Shown: one piece after another, positions 57,215-64,000 of the stretch
How the letters are laid out: every line of letters starts with the position of its first letter
Position numbering within the stretch: position 1 is the first letter of the stretch
NCBI RefSeq assembly: GCF_030814015.1
Contig: NZ_JAUSUL010000003.1
Coordinates: 1-64,000 of the forward strand
Direction of reading: 5' to 3'
Length of the DNA: 64,000 bases
From: Amorphus orientalis
GTDB lineage: Bacteria; Pseudomonadota; Alphaproteobacteria; Rhizobiales; Amorphaceae
Made by a program: the position numbers and the translations under genes
The notes under the pieces: model-generated
What the model was told of the DNA's origin: nothing
Database searches by the model: none
The model's input: only the letters and a program-made list of their open reading frames with translations

Positions 57215-58552
57215 ATGCTCGATGTCACCACAACCAGCTCGGGCGAACGCGCCCACCCCAACGTGCCGACGGTCGATCAGGCCGACCGCACCGTCCCGAT
57301 CAACCTGCGCCAGTCGGGACCCACCCCGGTCCAGATGCTGATTTCCACCCGGGTGCGGAAATCGCCGTTCTGGCACCTGTCGGTCGAGGCCGGCGCCTGG
57401 CGCGCGACGGTCTACAACCGCATGTACCATCCGCGCGGCTACGTCCGTCCCGAGGACGGCGGCGCGATGGCGGAATACGACGCGCTCATCAATCGCGTCA
57501 CGCTCTGGAACGTTGCGGTGGAGCGGCAGATCCGGGTGATGGGGCCGGACGCGGAGGCCTTCGTCGACTTCGTGATCACCCGCGACGCGACCAAGATCAA
57601 ACCGATGCACGGCAAGTACTGCATCCTGTGCAACGAGGCCGGCGGCATCCTCAACGATCCCGTGCTTCTGCGGCTGTCCAGCGAGGAATTCTGGTTCTCC
57701 ATCTCCGATTCCGACCTGATGTTCTGGCTTCAGGGCGTGAACGTGGGCCGCCGGTTCGATGTGGACATCGCCGAGATCGACGTGGCGCCGCTGCAGATCC
57801 AGGGGCCGCTGTCGGCAGACCTGATGGCCGCCGTCGTCGGCGAGGAGGTGCGCGAGATCCCCTATTACGGGCTGATGGAGGCGGAGATCGCGGGCTGCTC
57901 GGTGGTGGTCAGCCAGACCGGCTTCACCGGCGAAAAAGGCTACGAGGTCTATGTCCGCGACGCGACACTGAACGCGGAAGCGGTCTGGTACGCCATCCGG
58001 GGGGCCGGGGCGAGCTTCGGGCTGCGCGTGATCGCGCCGGCCCATCATCGCCGCATCGCCGCCGGCATCCTGTCCTGGGGGCAGGACCTCGACGCCGAAA
58101 CCTCGCCCTTCCAGGTCAACCTCGCCTATCAGGTTCCGCGCAAGAAGGCCGGCGACTATATCGGCAAGACCGAGCTGGAGCGCCAGCGCAGCCTGATCGA
58201 CGCGGGCGACTATCCGTTCCGCCAGAAGCTCGTCGGCATGAAGCTCGGCGGCACGCCGATCACCGACTATGCGCCGGACTTCTGGCTTATCGACGACATC
58301 GACGGAAACCGCGTCGGCTACGTCACGTCGCCCTGGTGGTCGCCGGAGCTGGAGACCAACATCGCCCTCGGCTACGTGCCGGTGGAGATGTCGACCATCG
58401 GAACCCAGCTGAAGGTGGAGCTGCCGGAAGCCTACAGCGAAACCTCGGGCCAGTCGGTCGACGCGGTGGTCTGCGAGGTGCCGTTCCGGCCATCGGTGAA
58501 CCCGAGCGCCCGGGAGCGGGCGGTCGCCGCCGGCCGGGACTGGGCAGACTAG
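57215..58552 (+). CDS. GcvT/DmdA-family tetrahydrofolate-dependent methyltransferase, 445 aa
   Basis: An aminomethyltransferase-fold protein. ATG 57215 has GGAGAGG 7 nt upstream. The core (RVRKSPFWHLSVEAGAWRAT; NVAVERQIRVMGPDAEAFVD; ILNDPVLLRLSSEEFWFSIS; APLQIQGPLSADLM) reads most like dimethylsulfoniopropionate demethylase DmdA and related proteins, but at 445 aa it is longer than DmdA (about 370) and nearer to aromatic O-demethylases such as LigM or DesA. THF as methyl acceptor is family knowledge. Given the feruloyl-CoA synthase in the window, O-demethylation of a vanillate-type product is one possibility; no folate-recycling genes are adjacent. It converges on the LysR gene. Confidence 0.75.
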   Translation: MLDVTTTSSGERAHPNVPTVDQADRTVPINLRQSGPTPVQMLISTRVRKSPFWHLSVEAGAWRATVYNRMYHPRGYVRPEDGGAMAEYDALINRVTLWNVAVERQIRVMGPDAEAFVDFVITRDATKIKPMHGKYCILCNEAGGILNDPVLLRLSSEEFWFSISDSDLMFWLQGVNVGRRFDVDIAEIDVAPLQIQGPLSADLMAAVVGEEVREIPYYGLMEAEIAGCSVVVSQTGFTGEKGYEVYVRDATLNAEAVWYAIRGAGASFGLRVIAPAHHRRIAAGILSWGQDLDAETSPFQVNLAYQVPRKKAGDYIGKTELERQRSLIDAGDYPFRQKLVGMKLGGTPITDYAPDFWLIDDIDGNRVGYVTSPWWSPELETNIALGYVPVEMSTIGTQLKVELPEAYSETSGQSVDAVVCEVPFRPSVNPSARERAVAAGRDWAD

Positions 58553-58574
58553 TCCACCCGACAGACGAGACCGG

Positions 58575-59489
58575 TCAGATCCCCGCCGGATCCTGGCCGG
58601 CCTCCTGAAGCTCCCTCAGAAGCAGGCGCGCCGCCGGCAGCATCGTTCCGGTGGCGCGCCGCGCGATGGCCAGCCGCCTCTCCCACGAGGCCGCTTCCAG
58701 CGGCACGGGCGCCATCAGCCCCTCCCGCTCCTCGATGGCGAACACCACCCGCGTCATCATGGTGAGATAGTCGTCGTTGAGCACCATCGACTTCAGCACC
58801 AGCACCGAATTGGAGGAGACGGCCGGGACCGGCGGTTCCATGTAGGCGCGGTTGAAGAGCGCGTGGAAGCCGTACCAGATGACGTTGCCCTTCTCCGGCA
58901 AAGCCCAGGGATAGGCCCGCAGGTCGTCGATGGTCAGGTCGCGCTTCGACATCAACGGATGACCGCTGCGCGCAGCCACACAGACGCCCTCCATGCCGAG
59001 CGGTGTGACGGAGACGGTGTGGTCGGAGGGATCGTGGGGCATCCCGACGACGGCGAAGTCCACCTCGCCGCGCGACACGGCCGCAATCATATGGTCGCCG
59101 GATCCTTCAACCACCCGGACCTGGATGCCCGGAGACTGGCGGCGGGCCCGCTCCAGCGCCCGCGGCAGGAGCGTCTGGGCGACGCTTGGCACGATGCCGA
59201 GCCGGACCAGACCCGTCGCCGCCCCGTTGAGAAGCTTGATCTCCTCGACGACCCGGTCGGATTCGAACTCCATCAGCTCCGCATAATCGCGCAGCACCCG
59301 GGCAAAGCGGGTCGGCTCCATGCCGGTGGAATGCCGCACGAACAGCGGAACCCCGAGCCGGTCCTCCAGGCGTTTCAGCGACCGGCTGAGCGCAGGCTGG
59401 GTCATACCCTGGGACTGGGCGGCCGAATTGATGCTGCCCAGCCGCATGATGCTCAAGAAAGCAGCAAGCTCTCGCGGGTTCAAAGTCAT
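58575..59489 (-). CDS. LysR-type transcriptional regulator, 304 aa
   Basis: ATG 59489 begins the canonical LysR helix-turn-helix (LNPRELAAFLSIMRLGSINS, AAQSQGMTQPALSRSLKRLE, DRLGVPLFVR). The effector domain (residues ~90-304) has the two-lobe pattern GLVRLGIVPSVAQTLLPRAL and DFAVVGMPHDPSDHTVSVTP. The longer open frame upstream to 59753 is not homologous to anything expected and is rejected. It is divergent from the VOC/binding-protein/monooxygenase operon and is its likely activator, the ligand being an aromatic or its breakdown product. Resembles the GbpR/CbbR-like subgroup of aromatic-sensing LysR proteins only in general terms. Confidence 0.92.
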   Translation of the reverse strand: MTLNPRELAAFLSIMRLGSINSAAQSQGMTQPALSRSLKRLEDRLGVPLFVRHSTGMEPTRFARVLRDYAELMEFESDRVVEEIKLLNGAATGLVRLGIVPSVAQTLLPRALERARRQSPGIQVRVVEGSGDHMIAAVSRGEVDFAVVGMPHDPSDHTVSVTPLGMEGVCVAARSGHPLMSKRDLTIDDLRAYPWALPEKGNVIWYGFHALFNRAYMEPPVPAVSSNSVLVLKSMVLNDDYLTMMTRVVFAIEEREGLMAPVPLEAASWERRLAIARRATGTMLPAARLLLRELQEAGQDPAGI

Positions 59490-59824
59490 TACAAAACGGT
59501 ATAGCAGCAGCTTCGAAATGCAATAGTGGGCGCCATAGGCCCATCCTAAGCTGGCGGGATGGTCCGCACCACGAACCTGCTCAGCTCCAGCGCTTCCGCA
59601 GCTTGCGCCGCGGTTCAACCAATCGGCCGGCGCGGAAACGCGGTCGGCCCTGGCAACCTCCGGACCCGGGCCTTTATGCCCAGAATGACAGGGCGCATCC
59701 GGGCCATTCACGGTTCGCCGGCCGGAGCCGTCGCGATCGCCGTTCCGGACCACCCTTCATCCAGCCACCCGGCCGCGCCGCTGGCGCGCGTCGCACTCAG
59801 GACAGCACGAGGAGCAAGCACACC
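59490..59824. other. Divergent control region LysR/VOC operon
   Basis: A 335-bp gap. The first ~50 bp next to the LysR gene are relatively AT-rich and should hold the LysR promoter and operator, but no clear T-N11-A dyad could be selected. Around 59660-59720 there are short GC-rich self-complementary stretches (CCCGGGC, GGGC-CTTTAT-GCCC). The open frames here lack coding character. Confidence 0.4.
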
Positions 59825-60247
59825 ATGGCGCCACGACTGCGGCATTTCGCGATCTGTGTGGGGGACCTCGACCGCTCCGCCGCCTTCTACGAGAAGGTCT
59901 TCGGCTTCAAGAAAGTCGGCCAGGAAACCGTCTCGATCGGCACCGCCTACTATCTCAGCGACGGCGTGATCAACCTGGCGCTGCTCAACTTCTCCGGCGA
60001 CACCGGATCCGGCGTGGAGAACGCCGCAAGCTTCCTCGGAGCCAACCATTTCGGTGTCCAGGTGGACGACCTGAAGGAGACCCAGCGCCTCATCGAAGAG
60101 GCCGGCGGCGAATTCTTCTTCGACCTCGGCGACGAGCGGAAGGGCAACTTCGAGCGCAAGTTCAAGGATCCCGACGGCATCGTCTTCGACATCTCCCATC
60201 ACGGGTGGCTGGGCACCGACAGCCGCGTCGATCCGCCCGGCGAATAA
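59825..60247 (+). CDS. VOC-family (glyoxalase/dioxygenase superfamily) protein, 140 aa
   Basis: A single vicinal-oxygen-chelate domain with two beta-alpha-beta-beta-beta modules: LRHFAICVGDLDRSAAFYEK (first metal His), then HFGVQVDDLKETQRLIEEAG (second His) and the C-terminal FKDPDGIVFDISHHGW with DPDG turn. ATG 59825 follows GAGGAG at 12 nt; an upstream frame from 59603 is rejected as non-homologous. Glyoxalase-, epimerase- or ring-cleavage-like activity is possible. First gene of an operon with a binding protein, FAD monooxygenase and hydrolase. A 14-bp perfect stem-loop lies 7 nt after its stop. Confidence 0.85.
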   Translation: MAPRLRHFAICVGDLDRSAAFYEKVFGFKKVGQETVSIGTAYYLSDGVINLALLNFSGDTGSGVENAASFLGANHFGVQVDDLKETQRLIEEAGGEFFFDLGDERKGNFERKFKDPDGIVFDISHHGWLGTDSRVDPPGE

Positions 60248-60254
60248 GCCTCCA

Positions 60255-60292
60255 CCCGCTGGACGGACGGGAGGACATGTCCGTCCAGCGGG
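60255..60292 (+). other. 14-bp perfect stem-loop after VOC gene
   Basis: CCCGCTGGACGGAC-N10-GTCCGTCCAGCGGG. It is the strongest hairpin I found in the window. No T tract follows. The loop carries GGGAGG and the first bases of an ATG-like start in frame with the next gene, but that gene's signal peptide begins at 60406. A terminator without T run or a processing/stability hairpin is likely. Confidence 0.65.
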
Positions 60293-60405
60293 AACTTCCG
60301 GCGTTCAGAGCGACGCCGGTCTCTTTCGCCGCCTCTCCCCGAAAAGGCCGCAGAGCCCGGAGATGCGGCCAGACCAGCGACCACCTTCCAGAGGGGACCA
60401 CTGAG

Positions 60406-61392
60406 ATGCAGCACTTCATCAAGGGGATTGCGGCCGTGGCCGTCGCGGCCGGGCTCCTCGTCGCCACGGCGCCGCCGGGCGATGCGGCCGAGGACATCAC
60501 CTTCCTGTTCCCGGCGCCGGAATTCCTGCCCGCCTTCACGCCCTATCAGCTCGCCAAGGCGAAGGGCTACTACGAGGACGAAGGGATCAACGTCACCTTC
60601 CAGGTCGGAAAGGGCGGCGCCGACGTGGCCAAGCAGGTTGCGCTCGGCAACGCCGAACTCGGCAACTCGATCGGCGACACGCCGATCATCGTGCGCGCCA
60701 ACGGCCTCAAGGTGAAGGACGTCGCCATGCTCGGCGGCAAGGCGCTGACCCAGATCATCATCCGCTCCGAGACCGGTGCCGACGGCATCGACGGCCTGAA
60801 GGGCAAGAAGATCGGCGTGATGTCGTTTCAGGACACCACCTACTACAACCTTCTCGGCGCGCTCGCGGCGGTGGGGATGACCAAGGAGGACGTGGAGATC
60901 CAGGCCGTCGGCCCGGCCGGCGTGATGCAGCTGATGATCTCCGGCGACCTCGACGCGATCTCCGGGGTTCCGGAGTGGGCGGCGGCGATTCAGGGCGCCG
61001 GCGTCGATCTGACCATCCAGCCGATCAACGACCTTTTTCCCGCGACGGCACAGGCGATCGTCGCCTCCGACGACACCATCGCGGACAAGCCTGAACTCGT
61101 GGCGGGCTTCGTAAAGGGCACCCTGAAGGCGCTGGAGGAGATTATGACCGATCCCACGGGCGCCTCCACCTATCTGGCGGAGAACGTTCCGGCGTTCGAG
61201 GGCAAGCAGGGCATGCTGGAGAACGTGATGAAGCGCTACAACACGCTCGTCTACCCGGTCGCCAGCATGGACGACCTCGGCAAGGTCGACCCGCAGCGCC
61301 TCAAGGACGTCCAGGACTTCTATGTCGAGCACGGCATCGTGCGGACGGCGACGCCTCTGGGCGAGCTCTACACCAACGAATTCGTCAACTGA
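60406..61392 (+). CDS. ABC transporter substrate-binding protein, SsuA/THI5-like, 328 aa
   Basis: ATG 60406 begins a Sec signal peptide (MQHFIKGIAAVAVAAGLLVA, cleavage near DAA-ED) with GAGGGG about 9 nt upstream. The mature protein belongs to the nitrate/sulfonate/taurine/pyrimidine (NMT1-like) class: PYQLAKAKGYYEDEGINVTF, GNAELGNSIGDTPIIVRANG, LKGKKIGVMSFQDTTYYNLL. No permease or ATPase lies between it and the window edge, but the frame opening at 63923 could be one. Its ligand is probably an aromatic or heterocyclic substrate of the monooxygenase encoded next. Confidence 0.88.
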   Translation: MQHFIKGIAAVAVAAGLLVATAPPGDAAEDITFLFPAPEFLPAFTPYQLAKAKGYYEDEGINVTFQVGKGGADVAKQVALGNAELGNSIGDTPIIVRANGLKVKDVAMLGGKALTQIIIRSETGADGIDGLKGKKIGVMSFQDTTYYNLLGALAAVGMTKEDVEIQAVGPAGVMQLMISGDLDAISGVPEWAAAIQGAGVDLTIQPINDLFPATAQAIVASDDTIADKPELVAGFVKGTLKALEEIMTDPTGASTYLAENVPAFEGKQGMLENVMKRYNTLVYPVASMDDLGKVDPQRLKDVQDFYVEHGIVRTATPLGELYTNEFVN

Positions 61393-61398
61393 ACAATC

Positions 61399-61432
61399 CG
61401 CCGCCCGGCCGCGCGAGCGGGGTCGGGCGGCG
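61399..61432 (+). other. Stem-loop after SsuA-like binding-protein gene
   Basis: CGCCGCCCG-N16-CGGGCGGCG is a perfect 9-bp stem starting 7 nt after the binding-protein stop and ending 30 nt before the monooxygenase start. No T run. It is the third case in this window of a perfect hairpin behind an ABC binding-protein gene. Confidence 0.6.
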
Positions 61433-61462
61433 CACCGTTTTCCGCGTCACCGGAGCAGACCC

Positions 61463-62701
61463 ATGACACCCACGATCATCGGAGCCGGGATCGGCGGGCT
61501 GACCGCCGCGCTGTTCCTGCACAAGCACGGCATCCAGTCGCGCATTTTCGAGCGCGCACCCGACATTCAGGAACTCGGTGTCGGCATCAACCTTCTTCCC
61601 CACGCGGTGGCGACCTTTGCCGAGATCGGCATCCTCGACAGGCTGGTTGAGGAAGGCATCTGCCCGGAACACCTCTATTACCGCACCCGGTTCGGCCAGA
61701 CGGTCTGGGACGAGCCCCGGGGCCTGAAGGCCGACCTGAAGGTTCCCCAGGTCTCCGTCCATCGGGGCAGGCTCCAGCGGGTGCTCTACGACGCCGTGCT
61801 GGACCGCCTGCCGGCGGGCGCTGTCAGCCTCGATCGCCGGTTCGAGAGCTATGAAGAGACCGGTGCCGGCGTGACCGCCAGGTTCGAAACCGGCGCCGGC
61901 GAGATCGAAACGGTCGAGACCGACATGCTGATCGGCGCCGACGGCATCCATTCGCGTCTGCGCACCCTGCTCTACCCGGACGAGGGCCGGGCGCGCTGGA
62001 GCGGACGGATCATGTATCGCGGCACCGCCGACTGGCCGATCTATGACGGCGGACGGACATTCATCATTTCCGGCGGCAACGATGCCCGCCTGGTGCTTTT
62101 CCCGATTGCGAAAGGCAAGACCGACGAGACCCTTCTGACCAACTGGGTGCTGGCCTGCCGGGTCGCGGACGACGGGGCTCCCCTCGAGACCCGTCCGAGC
62201 TGGCACGACAAGGCCGTGCGCGAGGACGCGCTGAAGGCGCTGTCGCAGTTCACCTTGCCGGAACTGGACATCGTCGCCCTCGGCGAGGCCAGCGACGACA
62301 TCTGGGAATCGCCGATGTGCGACCGGGACCCGCTGCCGCAGTGGCGGTTCGGCCGCGTGACACTGCTCGGCGACGCGGCCCATCCGATGTATCCCTTCGG
62401 CGGCAACGGCGCGGCCCAGGCCGTGCTCGACGCCAAGGCGCTGGCCCAGGCGCTCGACGGGGCGGCGTCGGTCGAAGCCGGTCTCGACGCCTATGAGGCG
62501 GCGCGGCGGGAGGCGGTCTACCAGGTCGTCCTCAACAATCGGCAGGGCGGACCGGAACGGGTCATCGACGCCGTGCAGGACAAGGTCGACGGCGTGGTCG
62601 ACGACATCGACGCGGTCGTTCCATTCGCCGAGCGCGAAGCGATCGTGCGCGGCTACTCAAGGCTCGCGGGCTTCTCCAAGGAGCAGCTCACGCCGGCCTG
62701 A
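61463..62701 (+). CDS. FAD-dependent group A monooxygenase (PhzS/salicylate hydroxylase-like), 412 aa
   Basis: ATG 61463 has GGAG 8 nt upstream. The N-terminal FAD dinucleotide fold reads IIGAGIGGLTAALFLHKHGI, the DG motif is MLIGADGIHSRLRTLL and the GD motif is VTLLGDAAHPMYPFGGNGAA, all hallmarks of single-component flavin hydroxylases. The segment ELGVGINLLPHAVATFAEIG and the fit over the middle region are close to PhzS-type flavin-dependent oxidoreductases. It would hydroxylate an aromatic or N-heteroaromatic substrate with NAD(P)H and O2. The neighbouring binding protein and hydrolase suggest uptake and later hydrolysis of the same compound. Confidence 0.88.
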   Translation: MTPTIIGAGIGGLTAALFLHKHGIQSRIFERAPDIQELGVGINLLPHAVATFAEIGILDRLVEEGICPEHLYYRTRFGQTVWDEPRGLKADLKVPQVSVHRGRLQRVLYDAVLDRLPAGAVSLDRRFESYEETGAGVTARFETGAGEIETVETDMLIGADGIHSRLRTLLYPDEGRARWSGRIMYRGTADWPIYDGGRTFIISGGNDARLVLFPIAKGKTDETLLTNWVLACRVADDGAPLETRPSWHDKAVREDALKALSQFTLPELDIVALGEASDDIWESPMCDRDPLPQWRFGRVTLLGDAAHPMYPFGGNGAAQAVLDAKALAQALDGAASVEAGLDAYEAARREAVYQVVLNNRQGGPERVIDAVQDKVDGVVDDIDAVVPFAEREAIVRGYSRLAGFSKEQLTPA

Positions 62702-62808
62702 CACGAACCGACGATGGAGGAGCCGGGAGCGGTTCCTCCGACCTTTTCGGCGGGCGGGTCCCGAGAATCCGAAAACAAATCCGTTGAGCGCTTGGGAGGC
62801 GCCGGAAG

Positions 62809-63684
62809 TTGAGCGAGACCGTCTATCTTCATTACACCCAGGCCGAACTCGATCGCGCCTACAACCAGCGTGTCTGGGCCCAGAACGCGGACGAGCTTCT
62901 GGAACGCTGGCGGCAGACGGCGGGCGAGGTCCAGGCCACGCACCCCGGCTATGAAGAGATCGCCTACGGCTCCGGTGCCAACGAGCGGCTCGACCTCTAC
63001 CGGACGTCCGCCACCCCCGCGCCGATCCACATTCACGTCCACGGCGGCGCATGGCGTTTCCAGACAAAGGACGACGGGGCGCTGGTGGCGCGCGCCATGA
63101 CCGAGGCCGGTATGCATTTCGTCGTTCCGGAATTCGACAAGCTGCCGGACGTGAGAATGCCGACGATGGTCGAGCAGCTGGTCCGGGTCGTCCAATGGGC
63201 CTACCGCAACGCGGACGCGTTCGGCGGCGACCGGGACAGGATCTTGCTGTCGGGCCATTCCTCGGGCGCGCATCTGGCGGCTGTCCTGGCGACCCTCGAC
63301 TGGACGCGCCACGACCTCCCGGCGGACGTCCTGAGCAGCCTCGTCTGCATCAGCGGCGCCTACGATCTGGAGGCGGTGATGCTGAGCGCCCGGCGCACCT
63401 ACATCGACCTGTCCGCGGACGAAGTCGACCTGCTGAGCGCGCCCCGGCACGTCTCCGGGATCCGCTGCCCCGTGTGGGTTCTCTACGGGGACGGCGAGAC
63501 GCCCGAATTCATCCGACAGGCCCATGCCTTCGCCGAAACCCTCTCGACATGCGGCAAGCTCAAGGCCCTGACCGAGGTCGCGGGCTGCAACCACTTCGAG
63601 ATCTACGAACGGATGTCGGACCCCACGGGCCCGGTCTTTCAGGCGGTCACTGAGGCGACCCGCGCCAGCGAGACGGCCGACTGA
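62809..63684 (+). CDS. Alpha/beta hydrolase (kynurenine formamidase/arylesterase-like), 291 aa
   Basis: The start is TTG 62809, supported by GGGAGG 9 nt upstream; no ATG/GTG in the right place fits better. The fold shows the hormone-sensitive-lipase-like oxyanion motif HVHGGAWRF, nucleophile Ser in LLSGHSSGAHLAAVL, acid region LYGDGETPEF and His in AGCNHFEIYE. It resembles N-formylkynurenine formamidases and related amide/ester hydrolases. Last complete gene of the VOC-binding protein-monooxygenase operon; it may hydrolyse an amide or ester formed after oxygenation. A repeat element follows. Confidence 0.86.
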   Translation: MSETVYLHYTQAELDRAYNQRVWAQNADELLERWRQTAGEVQATHPGYEEIAYGSGANERLDLYRTSATPAPIHIHVHGGAWRFQTKDDGALVARAMTEAGMHFVVPEFDKLPDVRMPTMVEQLVRVVQWAYRNADAFGGDRDRILLSGHSSGAHLAAVLATLDWTRHDLPADVLSSLVCISGAYDLEAVMLSARRTYIDLSADEVDLLSAPRHVSGIRCPVWVLYGDGETPEFIRQAHAFAETLSTCGKLKALTEVAGCNHFEIYERMSDPTGPVFQAVTEATRASETAD

Positions 63685-63758
63685 CCTCAGGCCTTCGATC
63701 CGGACGGCTCAAACGGTCGCGGAAACAGGCGTGGTTGCGGCAGGCTGCGCCCCGCCCC

Positions 63759-63876
63759 GGAGCCTGTCCCGTTCAAACGGACTTGATTTGAACGAGACGG
63801 ACTTCCTCGGGAGATTGAAGGTCGGCGACATTTCTCGGCGCCCGGGAATTTCTGTTCGAGTAAAAAGAGGCTCTAG
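63759..63876. repeat. Palindromic intergenic element, copy 3
   Basis: Ends GGAGCCTGTCCCG... and ...AAAGAGGCTCTAG match copies 1 and 2. The first hairpin is CGTTCAAA-N9-TTTGAACG (63770-63794); the second is degenerate. It lies 75 nt after the hydrolase stop. Copies 1 and 3 share GGCTCTAGACC at the right border. Confidence 0.65.
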
Positions 63877-63922
63877 ACCGTAGCGCGTCTGCGACCCGAC
63901 GCAGAAAGACGACGACCGGCTC

Positions 63923-64000
63923 ATGGGACCGACGCCGAAACCGAACGAGCGATCCACCCCCCTCCCGGGACACGCCGGACTTTCCCTCGCCCTGGCGGGC
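63923..64000 (+). CDS. Possible start of next gene (partial, 26 codons in window)
   Basis: From ATG 63923 a frame stays open to the window edge, beginning MGPTPKPNERSTPLPGHAGL and turning hydrophobic (SLALAG). This would suit the N-terminus of an ABC permease completing the SsuA-like system at 60406, but no ribosome binding site is evident and 26 codons prove little. Confidence 0.3.
   Translation, partial: MGPTPKPNERSTPLPGHAGLSLALAG

Noticed and set aside
59558-59824. Small coding frames in the LysR/VOC gap
   Set aside because: No ribosome binding sites, domain features or codon pattern; VOC homology begins only at 59825.
60278-60405. Upstream ATG for the SsuA-like binding protein with GGGAGG in a hairpin loop
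   Set aside because: It would bury the Sec signal peptide 42 residues inside the protein; ATG 60406 gives a proper signal.

Overview
The window is high-GC DNA (well over 60% by eye) with dense operons and frequent ATGA/GTGA start-stop overlaps. The gene set points to an alphaproteobacterium, most likely Hyphomicrobiales (Rhizobiales): an aerobic benzoyl-CoA (box) cluster with BoxR, several Liv-type ABC transporters for aromatic acids, an HWE-kinase bacteriophytochrome, a GGAAC-N16-CGTT promoter of the EcfG general-stress type, and a GlgE/TreS trehalose-glucan operon. No tRNA, rRNA, CRISPR array, phage or insertion-sequence transposase was seen.

Layout. 1-8.5 kb (minus strand): the first part of a Gly-rich autotransporter that runs off the left edge, an MFS transporter, and a complete 1574-aa autotransporter. 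8.8-17.6 kb: a TetR regulator divergent from an operon with a periplasmic binding protein, feruloyl-CoA synthase, a Liv-type ABC transporter (permease and ATPase fused in one protein) and a thiolase. 17.7-29.1 kb (minus strand): the box cluster, read right to left as a DUF4863 cupin, bclA, alpha/beta hydrolase, boxD, DUF309, boxC, boxB, boxA, a 4HBT thioesterase and boxR. 29.5-34.1 kb: a second five-gene Liv-type ABC operon divergent from the box genes. 34.1-36 kb: a flavin monooxygenase divergent from a MarR-like regulator. 36-39.1 kb: heme oxygenase and bacteriophytochrome. 39.4-55.5 kb: glgE, treS-mak, glgB, glgX, treZ, malQ, treY. 55.8-58.6 kb: an MFS transporter and a GcvT/DmdA-like methyltransferase. 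58.6-64 kb: LysR divergent from a VOC protein, an SsuA-like binding protein, an FAD monooxygenase and an alpha/beta hydrolase, with perhaps the start of another gene at the edge.

How the genes work together. Aromatic acids would be imported by the two Liv systems and activated to CoA thioesters by BclA and feruloyl-CoA synthase. Benzoyl-CoA would then be epoxidised by BoxAB, ring-opened by BoxC and oxidised by BoxD; a thiolase and a thioesterase sit at the edges. BoxR probably senses the CoA ester through its shikimate-kinase-like domain. A recurring 18-bp AT-rich motif related to TATGCAYTATAATTCATA lies before boxR, boxC, the DUF4863 gene and the second transporter, and is my candidate BoxR operator. 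The trehalose-glucan operon holds the enzymes linking trehalose, maltose-1-phosphate and alpha-glucan in both directions, without glgA or glgC. Its EcfG-type promoter lies in the same divergent gap as the heme oxygenase-phytochrome pair, suggesting a light and stress module.

Beyond genes, three copies of a ~110-bp palindromic element (22.1, 55.6 and 63.8 kb) and a perfect stem-loop just after each of the three ABC binding-protein genes are the most notable non-coding structures.
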